In this document: piece by piece, positions 44,625 through 54,978 of the stretch
Layout: the number at the start of each line of letters is the position of its first letter
How positions within the stretch are numbered: position 1 is the first letter of the stretch
From: Candidatus Nucleicultrix amoebiphila FS5
GTDB lineage: Bacteria > Pseudomonadota > Alphaproteobacteria > Caedimonadales > Nucleicultricaceae
Reading direction: 5' to 3'
DNA length: 64,000 nt
Assembly (NCBI RefSeq): GCF_002117145.1
Contig: NZ_CP008743.1
Span: forward strand, 682,001-746,000
The notes under the pieces: model-generated
What the model was told of the DNA's origin: nothing
Databases searched by the model: none
What the model saw: the letters and a program-made list of their open reading frames with translations, nothing else
Made by a program: the position numbers and the translations under genes

Positions 44625-44957
44625 ATGAAAAAAACAACAATATCGCTGGTAGTTTTTTTTCTCCTCTTTATACAAACCAAGAGTGCTTTGTCCCAAGCAG
44701 ACGATACTCTTGCTACAAAAGACCCTGCTCAAAATATTCTACTCGATACCGCTAAAGGGAACTATGAAGGCCTAACCCTAGAAGAAACTCAAAAAGTCTT
44801 ACAGAAAAAAGATAAATTATCCAAATATCTTGAAACTCAAGTCTCAATTAAACAAAAGAGAGATGAGGAAAAACGGCAACTGCTCTCCCAAATTCGAGAA
44901 CAGGATCAAAGAAATGCTGAACTTCTCAGAGCACTTCGTGAGCCTTTTAAACCATAA
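44625..44957 (+). CDS. small exported coiled-coil protein of unknown function
   Basis: 110 residues: Sec signal (MKKTTISLVVFFLLFIQTKS, cleavage near ALSQ-A at about residue 24), then a helical part with many Lys/Glu/Gln (LEETQKVLQKKDKLSKYLET, KRQLLSQIREQDQRNAELL) likely to form a coiled coil. No family recognised. Its position 129 bases after tadD on the same strand suggests a pilus-linked periplasmic role, by context only. Confidence 0.55.
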   Translation: MKKTTISLVVFFLLFIQTKSALSQADDTLATKDPAQNILLDTAKGNYEGLTLEETQKVLQKKDKLSKYLETQVSIKQKRDEEKRQLLSQIREQDQRNAELLRALREPFKP

Positions 44958-45018
44958 CCTCTTGCTTTTCATCACGCATAAAGTTAGAACTTGAATAAAT
45001 TCATTCATTTAAAATAAA

Positions 45019-46437
45019 TTGAGACCTATGCTTGCGACAAACGCCTACGATAATCCAGCGGAATACAATGCTTGGCGCAAAAAAAATGCCTATTTTCACG
45101 ATGAAGATTTACGTTATCTAAAGTTCCTTATTCCTGAAGGCTCCCGTGTTCTCGATTTAGGTTGTGGAAATGGTGATTTACTAAAAGGACTAAATCCAAG
45201 TCATGGCGTTGGGATTGATCTCTCTAAGAACCTAATCAAATACGCTAAGAAAACCTATCCAGATCTGACATTTTACAATGCCGATATCGAACAACCTTTG
45301 GATAAAATCCTTAAAGGTCAGGAATTTGACGTCATTCTTATTTCAGACACTGTTGGTTCTATAAAAGACATTCAAAAATTTTTCAAAAACATCCATGGTC
45401 TTTGTTCTGAAAAAACGCGCATTATCGTCTCTTATTATTCAAAATACTGGGAGCCCGTTCTAAAAACAGCTGAGTTATTCAAACAAAAAATGCCTAGTCT
45501 TCACCAAAACTATCTTTCAACAGATGACATTATTGAATTTATGAAGTTGGAGGATTTTGTACCTTTAAAATACGAATATCGACAGCTTTTGCCAAAAAAA
45601 ATGTTTGGCTTAGGAACTCTCATAAATAGATTCATTGCAACGATGCCAGGTATTAGACGATTATGCCTTAGAACGTATGTAGTGGCACGAATAGAAACAA
45701 AAGAACTACCCAAAAAACTCCCGTCGATTACAGTGGTGGTCCCGTGCAAAAACGAAAAAGGCAACATTGAACCAGCTGTAAAGCGGCTTCCTCGGTTTGC
45801 TTCTAAAATGGAAATTATTTTTGTTGATGGTCACAGTAGTGACGGCACTTTTGATGAGATAAAACGTGTCATTAAAGCTTATCCTCAATACGATATAAAA
45901 GGCTTTATTCAGCCAAAACGAGGGAAAGGCGATGCTGTCCGCTTTGCTTTTGATAAGGCGAAGGGGGACATTTTAATGATTTTAGATGCCGATTTGACAA
46001 CGCCTCCTGAAGAAATGCCAAAATTTTATGATGCTCTCGTTCGTGGCAAAGGTGAATTTATCAATGGGACACGTCTCATTTACCCCATGGAAAATGAAGC
46101 GATGCAATTTTTGAATTTCCTTGCTAATAAGGCCTTTTCATGGATTTTTACGTATCTTTTAAATCAAAGATTAACTGACACTCTCTGTGGAACAAAAGTT
46201 TTATGGCGTGATGACTATAAACGATTGATCAAAAACCGAACATATTTTGGAGATTTTGATCCCTTCGGCGATTTTGATTTAATTTTTGGCGCTAGCAAAT
46301 TGAATCTACAAATTACCGAAATTCCCGTTCGTTACGCAGCTAGGTCTTATGGTGTGACACAAATTTCACGCTTTCGTCATGGATTCTTACTTTTGCAAAT
46401 GACTCTTTTGGCATTCAGAAAGTTAAAGGCTTTTTGA
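45019..46437 (+). CDS. fused SAM methyltransferase and family 2 glycosyltransferase
   Basis: 472 residues. Residues about 30-200 are a class I methyltransferase (SRVLDLGCGNGDLLKGL, FYNADIEQPL, FDVILISDTVGSI); residues about 235-470 are a GT-A glycosyltransferase similar to dolichol-phosphate-mannose synthase types (ITVVVPCKNEKGNIEPAVKR, IIFVDGHSSDGTFDEIKRVI, DILMILDADLTTPPEEMPKF with the DAD motif). It would both methylate and transfer sugar, or transfer to a carrier lipid, in glycan assembly. The C-terminus is soluble. ATGA overlap with the next gene. It starts the glycan cluster. Confidence 0.85.
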   Translation: MRPMLATNAYDNPAEYNAWRKKNAYFHDEDLRYLKFLIPEGSRVLDLGCGNGDLLKGLNPSHGVGIDLSKNLIKYAKKTYPDLTFYNADIEQPLDKILKGQEFDVILISDTVGSIKDIQKFFKNIHGLCSEKTRIIVSYYSKYWEPVLKTAELFKQKMPSLHQNYLSTDDIIEFMKLEDFVPLKYEYRQLLPKKMFGLGTLINRFIATMPGIRRLCLRTYVVARIETKELPKKLPSITVVVPCKNEKGNIEPAVKRLPRFASKMEIIFVDGHSSDGTFDEIKRVIKAYPQYDIKGFIQPKRGKGDAVRFAFDKAKGDILMILDADLTTPPEEMPKFYDALVRGKGEFINGTRLIYPMENEAMQFLNFLANKAFSWIFTYLLNQRLTDTLCGTKVLWRDDYKRLIKNRTYFGDFDPFGDFDLIFGASKLNLQITEIPVRYAARSYGVTQISRFRHGFLLLQMTLLAFRKLKAF

Positions 46438-47207
46438 TGAGCCAAGAAATTACCCTTTCCCATCGAGAAATATGGAATAATAAACCCGTTCTAAGAGCTG
46501 TTTACCATAATTACTATGACCTCATTTTATCTCAAACGATACCAGGAACATTACTAGAAGTAGGCGGTGGGTCCGGCAATTTCGCATCATATTTAAATAA
46601 ATTATCATCTTCAAAGCATACACTGTATTCAACAGACATTACTAAAGCGCCTGACACACACGTTGTAAGTGACGCTCATTTTCTGCCTTTTGCTAATAAC
46701 TCATTTGATAATATAGTCATGATGGATACTCTTCATCACCTTGAAAGACCATTAAAGTTCCTCAATGAATCTTATAGGGTTTTAAAAAACAAGGGACGAC
46801 TCATACTCTTAGAGCCTGGAATGACACCTTTGAGTATTTTATTTTTCAAACTGTTCCATGATGAACCTATTCATATGAATGTAAATCCACTGGAAGATGG
46901 ACCTTTATCAAACGATCGAAAGCCTTTTGATGCAAATCAAGCAATACCAGACCTCATCTTTAATAAATTTCAAGCGCAGTTTTTATCATTATTCCCTAAT
47001 TTTGTAATTTGTAAAATTCAAAGGAAAAGTGTGTTTGCCTATCCTCTTTCAGGAGGATTTAAAAAGTGGTCTTTGATTCCAAATCGTTGCATTCAACACG
47101 CTTTAAAACTCGATGAGAAACTAGAGTTTTTATCGTCCTTGTTAAGTTTTAGATTATTTATTGTTATAGAAAAAGTTATGCCTCATGAACACAAAATTAA
47201 AAATTAA
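46434..47207 (+). CDS. class I SAM-dependent methyltransferase (glycan cluster)
   Basis: 257 residues. SAM motif I is LLEVGGGSGNFASYL, then the DAHFLPFANNSFDNIVMMDT segment and LHHLERPLKFLNESYRVLKN, the Methyltransf_11 layout. The substrate is unknown; the context suggests O-methylation of a sugar or a lipid carrier. It overlaps the preceding gene by 4 bases and the following gene by 23 bases, so the three are translated from one transcript. Confidence 0.85.
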   Translation: MMSQEITLSHREIWNNKPVLRAVYHNYYDLILSQTIPGTLLEVGGGSGNFASYLNKLSSSKHTLYSTDITKAPDTHVVSDAHFLPFANNSFDNIVMMDTLHHLERPLKFLNESYRVLKNKGRLILLEPGMTPLSILFFKLFHDEPIHMNVNPLEDGPLSNDRKPFDANQAIPDLIFNKFQAQFLSLFPNFVICKIQRKSVFAYPLSGGFKKWSLIPNRCIQHALKLDEKLEFLSSLLSFRLFIVIEKVMPHEHKIKN

Positions 47208-48021
47208 TTTAGCAAAATTTTGCTATCAAATAATACATTGGATAAGAGCCATTGTTAATAAAAATGATCAGGTTGTCACAAAACGACAAAACATCATTTG
47301 GGATCTTGATCTTTCAGAAGGAATTGACTTTTCGATCTATATCCTTGGGGCTTTTGAAAAAGCAACTGTAAATCGTTATACTGACATTGTTAAAGAAGGA
47401 GATATCGTTTTTGATATTGGGGCTAATTGTGGATCACATACTTTACCTCTGGCAAAACTTGTCGGATCAAAAGGAAAAGTTTTTGCTTTTGAGCCAACGG
47501 ATTATGCTTATAAAAAATTAAGAAGAAATATTGAATTAAATGAGGAGTTGAAATCAAGGATAAACCCTCTACAGGTAATGATTGCAGACCATACAATGAC
47601 TCATTTAGTTCCTGAAATTTATTCTAGCTGGCCGTTAAAAAACAAGGATGCTTTGCATCCAGATCACTTTGGAGCACTAAAAACTACAAAAGGTTCATCT
47701 ATAGAAACAGTGGATGGTTTTGTAAAAAAACATAAACTCAAAAAATTAGATTTTATCAAGCTCGACGTTGACGGTAATGAGTTTTCCGTTCTTTCAGGCA
47801 GTCAAGATACTTTAGCGAGATTTAAACCAAAAATCCTCCTTGAAATTGCCCCTTCGTGTCATTCTAAAGAACAATTCAAAGGTTTTCTTCAAATTTTGCA
47901 GAATAATAAGTACGAGGGGCTCTCTATAAAAACTTTAAAACCTTTAAGTCTAGATTATGCAACACTTACTCAGAACATAAAATTTGGTTCTTCGATCAAT
48001 GTACTTCTCCAAATCCCTTGA
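47185..48021 (+). CDS. FkbM-family methyltransferase
   Basis: 278 residues. VFDIGANCGSHTLPLAKLVG is motif I, GKVFAFEPTDYAYKKLRRNI motif II, and LDFIKLDVDGNEFSVLSGSQ the FkbM signature region. Members methylate sugar hydroxyls in many surface glycans. It overlaps the previous gene by 23 bases and the next by about 23 bases. Confidence 0.88.
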   Translation: MNTKLKINLAKFCYQIIHWIRAIVNKNDQVVTKRQNIIWDLDLSEGIDFSIYILGAFEKATVNRYTDIVKEGDIVFDIGANCGSHTLPLAKLVGSKGKVFAFEPTDYAYKKLRRNIELNEELKSRINPLQVMIADHTMTHLVPEIYSSWPLKNKDALHPDHFGALKTTKGSSIETVDGFVKKHKLKKLDFIKLDVDGNEFSVLSGSQDTLARFKPKILLEIAPSCHSKEQFKGFLQILQNNKYEGLSIKTLKPLSLDYATLTQNIKFGSSINVLLQIP

Positions 48022-49750
48022 TTTTTTTAATGCGCAAAAGAATTTTTTGATCATTCTCTTTCTATGCTTTGCTGTTTCATTGCTTATTGTTCTTAATGCT
48101 TGGTCTGGATTTTACGTTTTTAGTAGCTTCAACAGTTATTCAACGTTAGGAGGATTAATCCCTCATAGCGATGCCTTGATGTATTATTGGGGCGCTGAAA
48201 ATATTTTAAACGGTGGACTCTTAGATAGTTGGAATCTTCGTCGCCCCATCAACGCCCTCTTCTTAAGTGTTCGCTTATGGATGACTGGAGACAGTTATAT
48301 AGGAGCTTTGCTTATCCAAACGGCTCTCTTTTCTTTTTGTCTCAGTCTCGTCATTTATGAGTTTATTCGAACCATTAGCTGGGTAAGTGTTGTTTTTTTT
48401 GGCGCGTTCTTTCTAGGGATAGGATTTTTTGTTTTATATACACCACTTTCTGAATCCCTCGGGATGAGCCTTGGACTCCTCGCTTTTCTTCTCTTATGGA
48501 CAGGACAGCGCGATCAAAACATTTTTTTGTTTTCTTTTGGTATGTTCTTGCTAACCGCAGCTTTAAATGCTCGCTCTGGTGCTTTTTTTGTTTTGCCCAT
48601 GATCTTTTTGTGGATTCTCTTCCAAGATTTTACTTTCAAAAAAAAGTGGGTTTTTGGGGCTTTAACTGGCGTTCTAGGCGCTTTTTTTTACAATAAGCTC
48701 CTCCTGTGGCTATATTCGGATCACAGCACATTAGCAAACCTACACAGTAATTTTTCTTACATCATTTATGGATTAGCAGCAGGTGGTAAAGGCTGGCAAC
48801 ATTCGTACACTATTCCAGGCATCCATTCATTGTCAGAAGCAGAACAGGCAAAATTAGTTTACCAAGAAACGATAAAGCTTATTATGAATTCTCCTGTGGA
48901 TCTCATAAAAGGTTTAATCAAAAACTTCGTGATTTTTGTTCGCACTCATCTTTATCCTTTTGAATCTATCGCTCCAAATATCAGCTTTCTTGAGTTATTC
49001 ACACTTCCTAAAAATCTCTCATGGATAAAAGCTATTTTTTCCATGCTGATTCTCTCGAGTGGTTTTTTTATTATTAAGAGATTCCTTGCGTATTTAAGAA
49101 ACTATCCTCAAAGTGGTTGGTTTGTTTTTTGTGCAGTCCTCGGTAATATTTTTTCCGTTTTTGTTATTTGGGTTGATGGAAAATGGCGGGTTTTTTCTGC
49201 AACCATGGTCTTTTTCCCTGCATTATTGAGCCTGGCATTCGCCAAGATCCCTTTAAAAATGAACACTTCAGAACACAACGCCATTCCAATTACCAAAATT
49301 GCTGTCGGTTTATCATGTCTAATGCTTTTAAGCACAGCCTTTTTGCCAAAAATATTTTTCAAAGCTAACTCTATAGAAAACATAAAAAGCTCCTTTAAAT
49401 GTCAAAAAGATGAGCAATTAATTATTGCGCACTCTCTCCATAAGGCGCCCCACGTCAACTTATCCAATGATTACCATCATTCATTTTTATGGAAAGTTTC
49501 ACCTACGCGTTTCAAATTTCTGACAAGCAAAATTACTGAAGTCGATTTTACATTCCCTGCTAGGAACGCTCCGTCTTCCTTCGGACTTGTGTTTGACATG
49601 CTCTCCAAAAGTTTATTTTATGTAACAGGACCTTTGAATACTTTTGATCAAATGGATAATTTTGTAGGGCTTTGTGTTCAACCTCTTTCATCGAACCCTC
49701 AAATCATGACTATTCATTCTCAAATGTCTCTTAAGAATATTCATTCATGA
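47999..49750 (+). CDS. multi-span membrane protein, possible GT-C type glycosyltransferase
   Basis: About 583 residues with an N-terminal helix, a first periplasmic loop containing GGLIPHSDALMYYWGAENIL (acidic, as in GT-C enzymes that use polyprenyl-phosphate sugars), about ten more helices, and a soluble tail of about 150 residues. The segment IWVDGKWRVFSATMVFFPAL is repeated in the damaged copy that follows. No named family can be assigned. ATG 47999 is the likely start; TTG 47984 is possible. The stop overlaps the next start as ATGA. Confidence 0.7.
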   Translation: MYFSKSLDFFNAQKNFLIILFLCFAVSLLIVLNAWSGFYVFSSFNSYSTLGGLIPHSDALMYYWGAENILNGGLLDSWNLRRPINALFLSVRLWMTGDSYIGALLIQTALFSFCLSLVIYEFIRTISWVSVVFFGAFFLGIGFFVLYTPLSESLGMSLGLLAFLLLWTGQRDQNIFLFSFGMFLLTAALNARSGAFFVLPMIFLWILFQDFTFKKKWVFGALTGVLGAFFYNKLLLWLYSDHSTLANLHSNFSYIIYGLAAGGKGWQHSYTIPGIHSLSEAEQAKLVYQETIKLIMNSPVDLIKGLIKNFVIFVRTHLYPFESIAPNISFLELFTLPKNLSWIKAIFSMLILSSGFFIIKRFLAYLRNYPQSGWFVFCAVLGNIFSVFVIWVDGKWRVFSATMVFFPALLSLAFAKIPLKMNTSEHNAIPITKIAVGLSCLMLLSTAFLPKIFFKANSIENIKSSFKCQKDEQLIIAHSLHKAPHVNLSNDYHHSFLWKVSPTRFKFLTSKITEVDFTFPARNAPSSFGLVFDMLSKSLFYVTGPLNTFDQMDNFVGLCVQPLSSNPQIMTIHSQMSLKNIHS

Positions 49751-50969
49751 ATAACAAACCTTTTTCGGCATCTTTAAGAAAGAGCGCTTTAATCCACTTT
49801 ACGATCATACAAGCTTTGTGCTTATTGTTTTCTTGGTTTGTTGTTTTTAATGCCTGGTTAGGTTTTCCGATTATTGGTTCCTTTGGCTCTTCTGTAGCGC
49901 TTGGTGGAACTATTCCTTATAGCGATGCTGGAGGGTACTATGATGGTGCTTACCAACTTTTAATGGCGGGAGAATTAAACGGCTGGAATATGCTCTTAAA
50001 ATTTTTCCCCTTGGTTCTTTGAGCGAATCTGAATGGTCTTCCCATGTTTATAAAGAATCATTGCGATTAATTTTTAAGACCCCCTTGAGTCTAATAAAAG
50101 GGTTGATTCTCTATACCCTTGCTTTCATTAAAAATCTCCTATTTCCTTTCGATTTTTTGGAACCAGAACCTAAGATCAAAAATATTCTCTATCACATTGT
50201 CAATACCCACAAATTCTTGTCCTATGCTCTGCAGATCCTTCAATGTCTCATCATTAGTCTCTTTATGCTTTTTTTATATTGGTTCAGTACAAAAAAATTC
50301 ATCCACTATGTTAAAACCAACCCAATATTAGGTGGGTTTATTTTAAGCGGCCTTATAGGGAATTTTCTTTCCGCAAGCGTTATCTGGGTTGACGGGGGAT
50401 GGCGGGTATTTGCTGCAACGTTCGCTTTTTTTTCTCTATTCTTTGCTGCAGCCTATGCCCGAAAACCTTTATCAATCCACAAAACGCTCTCCACCCAACT
50501 TGGAAAAATCACCCTGTTTTTTTCCATAATCTTGCTTGTAGGAGCGCTCTTTGGCCCAAAGTTGATTTTTAAATTACAAAATAAAGTTATCTTCCCCGCT
50601 ACATCGGCTTGCAATATAGATGAAACTCAAATCTCCACCTATAATTTATCAAAAACTCCTCATGTCAATATTTCAACAAATGTAAGTTTTTCATTAAATC
50701 CAAACTTTAGAACTTCTGATTTTATCTCCGCTCTTTCCCCTAATTTACCAATTTATAAAAACCTCAGACAATTATTAGAATCCCATGACCTAAGTTTAGG
50801 TTTAGTGTTTGATCATCAAAAGAAGAAGTTTTATCTTTTAACTGGCCCTCTTCACAGCTTTGAAGGAAAAGAAAAACTAGTTATTATTTGCGCAAAACCC
50901 ATGAAAGAGTATAAAGATGAATTTTATACTATGGTAAAGATTCAACTTTGGACTGAGACAAGAAAATGA
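49747..50969 (+). pseudogene. decayed tandem copy of the preceding membrane protein gene
   Basis: Frame 1 (49747-50022, 91 residues) matches the N-terminus of the preceding protein: FNAWLGFPIIGSFGSS, GGTIPYSDAGGYYDGAYQLL, NGWN. It then runs into other residues and stops. A different frame opens at about 50004 and continues to 50969, matching from SLSESEWSSHVYKESLRLIF onward (SLSEAEQAKLVYQETIKLI in the intact gene). About 195 codons between the two are absent, and the frame is shifted. So this looks like a tandem duplicate with an internal deletion. Both pieces could still be translated as fragments, the second from TTG 50019. The end overlaps gmd by 4 bases. Confidence 0.8.
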
Positions 50970-52027
50970 AGAGAATTGCATTTGTGACGGGTATTACGGG
51001 ACAAGATGGAGCTTATTTAGCCGATCTTCTCTTGAAAAAAGATTATGTAGTCCATGGGCTGCAACGCCGTTCTTCACTCCCCAACACTGCACGTATTGAG
51101 AATTATTTGGAAAATAAAAATTTTCACCTTCATTATGGGGATATGACTGATTCCACTAATCTTATCCGCCTGATCAAAGAAATTAATCCAACGGAAATTT
51201 ATAACTTAGCTGCTCAGAGTCACGTTGCTGTCAGCTTTGAAACTCCTGAATACACAGCCAATGCTGATGCTGTTGGAGCTCTTCGGCTTCTTGAAGCAAT
51301 TCGTATTTTAGGGATGGAAAAAACTACTAAATTCTATCAAGCTTCTACCTCTGAACTTTATGGATTAGTCCAAGAAACGCCTCAAAAAGAAACAACGCCA
51401 TTTTATCCACGCAGCCCTTACGCAGCAGCCAAACTTTATGCTTACTGGATAACAGTGAATTATAGAGAAGCTTACGACATTTTTTCAGTCAACGGCATTT
51501 TATTTAACCATGAAAGCCCTCTACGAGGAGAAACCTTTGTAACTCGCAAAATCACAAAAGGCATTGCCAGCATTATCAATGGCCGCCAAAAATGTATTAC
51601 TCTCGGAAATCTTGATGCTAAAAGAGATTGGGGTCATGCAAAGGATTTCGTCAAAGGTATGTGGCTCATGATGCAACATAGTACCCCTGAAGACTTTGTC
51701 TTAGCAACGGGAGAAACCTATTCTGTCAGACAGTTTGTCGAAAAAGCCTTTTCTCTGGTAAACATACACATTCGTTGGCAAGGTCAAGGTATCAACGAAG
51801 AGGGCATCAACTCTAAAACAGGAGACGTGCTCGTAAAAATCGATAAAAAATACTATCGTCCCACGGAAGTTGACCTTCTTCTTGGCAACGCTGAAAAAGC
51901 TCAAAAAAAACTGGGTTGGAAACCAACCGTTACTTTTGAAGAGTTAGTAAAAGAAATGATGCACGAAGATTGTCTTGAATGCTCGTTGCAAACTTCATCG
52001 CCCAACACTCAAACATCAATGGCTTGA
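50966..52027 (+). CDS. gmd: GDP-mannose 4,6-dehydratase
   Basis: 353 residues of the extended SDR type. Cofactor motif [29 protein letters not shown], catalytic [10 protein letters not shown] and [12 protein letters not shown] (Tyr and Lys), and the [16 protein letters not shown] segment that contacts NADP and substrate. It turns GDP-D-mannose into GDP-4-keto-6-deoxymannose, which the next gene product uses. The start overlaps the pseudogene end (ATGA). Confidence 0.95.
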   Translation: MKRIAFVTGITGQDGAYLADLLLKKDYVVHGLQRRSSLPNTARIENYLENKNFHLHYGDMTDSTNLIRLIKEINPTEIYNLAAQSHVAVSFETPEYTANADAVGALRLLEAIRILGMEKTTKFYQASTSELYGLVQETPQKETTPFYPRSPYAAAKLYAYWITVNYREAYDIFSVNGILFNHESPLRGETFVTRKITKGIASIINGRQKCITLGNLDAKRDWGHAKDFVKGMWLMMQHSTPEDFVLATGETYSVRQFVEKAFSLVNIHIRWQGQGINEEGINSKTGDVLVKIDKKYYRPTEVDLLLGNAEKAQKKLGWKPTVTFEELVKEMMHEDCLECSLQTSSPNTQTSMA

Positions 52028-52029
52028 AT

Positions 52030-52962
52030 ATGTTTACTTTGACTCATAAAAAAGTCTGGGTTGCAGGTCATCGAGGAATGGTTGGGAAAGCCTTAGTCAA
52101 AAGCCTTACCCATGAATCTTGCGAAGTGTTAACTGTTGACAGAACACATCTAGATCTCACTTCACAAATTAAAGTTGATGAATGGATGTCAGCAAACAAA
52201 CCCGACGTGGTCATTATTGCTGCTGCAAAAGTAGGCGGCATTCATGCAAATAATACGTATCCAGCACATTTTCTTTATGAGAACATGATGATTGCTTCAA
52301 ATATCATCCATGCTGCCTATGTTCAAAATGTTCAAAAGCTTTTGTTTTTGGGGTCTTCATGCATCTACCCACGTCTTGCCAAACAACCCATGAACGAAAA
52401 TGAACTCTTAACAGGACCTTTAGAACCTACCAACCAATGGTACGCAATCGCAAAAATCTCTGGTTTAAAAATGGCAGAAGCCTACCGATATCAATACGGT
52501 TGTGACTTCATCAGTGCAATGCCTACAAATCTTTATGGCATAGGTGATACTTATCATCTTGAAAATAGCCACGTTATACCGGCTTTAATCATGAAAATTC
52601 ATGAAGCAAAGCAGAATAACGCTAAATCGGTTACTCTTTGGGGAACAGGCGACGTGTTCCGAGAATTTTTATTTGTAGATGATTTAGCTGATGCTTGTGT
52701 TCACTTACTTAAGAAATATTCGGATTTTTCTCCAGTCAACATTGGAACTGGAGAAGACATGAAAATTTCCCATCTTGCTAATATGATTGCTGACGTCATA
52801 GGGTATAAAGGACAATTTATTTATGATGATTCGAAACCAAACGGCACCCCACGCAAGTTGTTAGATGTGTCCAAAATAAAACAACTGGGTTGGCAAGCAA
52901 AAATGTCGTTAAGAGATGGTTTAAAAATAGCTTACGAGGACTATAAAGGAAGATCTTTATGA
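52030..52962 (+). CDS. fcl: GDP-L-fucose synthase
   Basis: 310 residues starting at ATG 52030, giving [20 protein letters not shown]. Family motifs: [50 protein letters not shown] (Tyr-x3-Lys), and [18 protein letters not shown]. It epimerises and reduces GDP-4-keto-6-deoxymannose to GDP-L-fucose. It begins 2 bases after gmd. An upstream in-frame ATG (51979) lies within gmd and is not needed. Confidence 0.95.
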   Translation: MFTLTHKKVWVAGHRGMVGKALVKSLTHESCEVLTVDRTHLDLTSQIKVDEWMSANKPDVVIIAAAKVGGIHANNTYPAHFLYENMMIASNIIHAAYVQNVQKLLFLGSSCIYPRLAKQPMNENELLTGPLEPTNQWYAIAKISGLKMAEAYRYQYGCDFISAMPTNLYGIGDTYHLENSHVIPALIMKIHEAKQNNAKSVTLWGTGDVFREFLFVDDLADACVHLLKKYSDFSPVNIGTGEDMKISHLANMIADVIGYKGQFIYDDSKPNGTPRKLLDVSKIKQLGWQAKMSLRDGLKIAYEDYKGRSL

Positions 52963-54377
52963 AAGTATCACCAATAATAATCGCTGGCGGTAGTGGTACA
53001 CGTCTTTGGCCACTTTCCCGTTCTAATTACCCGAAGCAATTTTTGACTCTTGAAGGTGAACTCAGTCTGCTACAAAGTCTCGCAAAATCTCTTCAACATA
53101 AACTTTTTAATGCACCACTCTTAATGTGCAATGAAGATCATCGCTTTATTGTTTCTGAGCAACTTCGTTTGATTGATGTAAAACCTCAAGAAATAGTGCT
53201 TGAACCAAGTCTTCGCAACACTGCTCCAGCAATCGCTGTCGCTTGTCTTCTACAAAATGCTAAAGACAATATAGTTCTCATTCTGCCTTCCGATCATGTG
53301 ATTCGCCCCTATGAGAAATTTATCGAAACAGTACAAGATTCTTTAGTGCTTGCTGAATCTGGTCATATTGTTTTGTTTGGTATTACCCCTGATCAACCTT
53401 CTCCTGATTATGGCTATATTCAAGCTAAAAATACGACTGATCTCACCACAGGTTTTAAAATTGAAAAATTTATTGAAAAGCCTACAAAAGACAATGCCGC
53501 TGAATTATTGAAACAAAAAGGAATGTTCTGGAACAGTGGTATCTTTTTAAGTAAGGCTTCCGTTCTTTTAGAAGAACTTAAAAAGTTTTCACCTAACATA
53601 GTCACTCAAACCCAAAAATCCGTAAAAGATAGCAGAAAAGATCTAGATTTTATTCGGTTAGACGCCAGTAGTTATAGCAATGCAGAATGTATTTCTATTG
53701 ATTACGCAGTTATGGAAAAAAGCAACAAAACTTGCGTTGTGCCTGCTGCTTTTGAATGGTCTGATTTGGGCTCATGGAAATCACTCTATGATTTCAAAGC
53801 AAAAAACACCGAAGGGAACGTTATTAAAGGCGACGTAATCACCCATAATGTTAAAAATTCGTTTATAGAAGGTGAAGGTATCCTGGTTTCAGCCATAGGT
53901 ATTGAAAATCTTGTAGTAGTAGCTTGTCCCGATTCAGTCCTAGTAGTCGATCAAGCACATACTCACCAGGTTAAAGAGATTACAACTCAACTTAAAAATA
54001 ATAACCGCTCTCAAGCCGATTCACACTCTAAAGTCTATCGTCCTTGGGGTTTTTACCAAGTTACTGATATGGGTGAACGTTTTCAAGTAAAGCGTCTCAT
54101 GATAAAGCCAGGCCAAGAAACTTCTATCCAAATTCACCACCATCGTTCTGAACATTGGGTTGTCGTCAACGGTGTTGCAAAAGTACTCAAAGGAGAGGAA
54201 ACGCTTCTTGTTCATGAAAATGAATCTGTTTATCTGCCCATGGGGGTCAAACATAGAGTGTCAAACCCTGGCAAAATTGAATTGCATTTAGTCGAAGTCC
54301 AAACAGGCAGTTATTTGGGTGAAGATGATATTGTGCGTCTCGATGACGCTTATGGTCGTCATACTAAAAGCGCCTAG
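52959..54377 (+). CDS. manC: mannose-1-phosphate guanylyltransferase / mannose-6-phosphate isomerase
   Basis: 472 residues. The N-terminal nucleotidyltransferase has [28 protein letters not shown] and FWNSGIFL. The C-terminal type II isomerase cupin (about 345-465) has [20 protein letters not shown] and IHHHRSEHW. Together they supply GDP-mannose for gmd. A phosphomannomutase is not found in the window. Overlaps fcl by 4 bases and ends the plus-strand glycan operon. Confidence 0.95.
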   Translation: MKVSPIIIAGGSGTRLWPLSRSNYPKQFLTLEGELSLLQSLAKSLQHKLFNAPLLMCNEDHRFIVSEQLRLIDVKPQEIVLEPSLRNTAPAIAVACLLQNAKDNIVLILPSDHVIRPYEKFIETVQDSLVLAESGHIVLFGITPDQPSPDYGYIQAKNTTDLTTGFKIEKFIEKPTKDNAAELLKQKGMFWNSGIFLSKASVLLEELKKFSPNIVTQTQKSVKDSRKDLDFIRLDASSYSNAECISIDYAVMEKSNKTCVVPAAFEWSDLGSWKSLYDFKAKNTEGNVIKGDVITHNVKNSFIEGEGILVSAIGIENLVVVACPDSVLVVDQAHTHQVKEITTQLKNNNRSQADSHSKVYRPWGFYQVTDMGERFQVKRLMIKPGQETSIQIHHHRSEHWVVVNGVAKVLKGEETLLVHENESVYLPMGVKHRVSNPGKIELHLVEVQTGSYLGEDDIVRLDDAYGRHTKSA

Positions 54378-54387
54378 AATATTAGAT

Positions 54388-54978
54388 TTATTTTTGACGT
54401 TCTTTTAATTCTTTCATACGAATGGCGCGCATCTCTTCGAAAGGACCATGGCGACATCCTGGTTCAAAAAGATCTATAAAAAGCTGCCCATTGAGATGAC
54501 CAATTTCGTGTTGCAGCAAACGTGCATGAAATCCTTGGGCGATCCCATGAATAAGGTTTCCTTCTGGATCAAACCCTTGATATTCAATTTCAATGAAACG
54601 AGGGACTTCCCCGTATTGCTGACTGACAGAAAAACAGGCTTCCCAATCAATCCTCTTTCCCTTCTCTAGATGTGGCATGTAGCTGGGATTAATAAGAACT
54701 CTGGGTTTTATGACTTCATCAACATCATTACGATAGTTTTTTACTTCCTCGTCAACGCTATAGATTATCATACTTTTACCAATACCAATTTGAGGAGCGG
54801 CCAGCCCTGCACAATTTTCTGTAGCAAAGAATTTAGCCGTTAAAATATCCAAATCTTCTTTATCTTCAGCACTGAGAGGAAAAGTCAAAATTTTAGCAGG
54901 TACTCTTAAAACATGCGCAACAGGACTTTTATCTTCAACCACCACAAAAGACAACTTCTTAATCTGATTCTGGTTCAT
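54388..54978 (-). CDS. def: divergent peptide deformylase
   Basis: 196 residues starting at ATG 54978 (GAAGGA upstream). The metal site is retained: Cys in EACFSV, and the two His plus Glu in LQHEIGHLNG. Three normally fixed positions differ: the first motif reads CAGLAAPQIG instead of GxGLAAPQ, EGCLS is EACFS, and HExDH is HEIGH (Asp changed to Gly). Peptide deformylase removes the formyl group from new proteins. It could be a working variant or a PDF-like protein with another substrate. It overlaps the DUF2155 gene by 20 bases. Whether a canonical def exists elsewhere cannot be seen. Confidence 0.75.
   Translation of the reverse strand: MNQNQIKKLSFVVVEDKSPVAHVLRVPAKILTFPLSAEDKEDLDILTAKFFATENCAGLAAPQIGIGKSMIIYSVDEEVKNYRNDVDEVIKPRVLINPSYMPHLEKGKRIDWEACFSVSQQYGEVPRFIEIEYQGFDPEGNLIHGIAQGFHARLLQHEIGHLNGQLFIDLFEPGCRHGPFEEMRAIRMKELKERQK

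Noticed and set aside
49747-50022. A separate 91-residue membrane gene
   Set aside because: Its sequence is the N-terminus of the preceding protein, and the remainder continues in another frame, so it is treated as part of one pseudogene.
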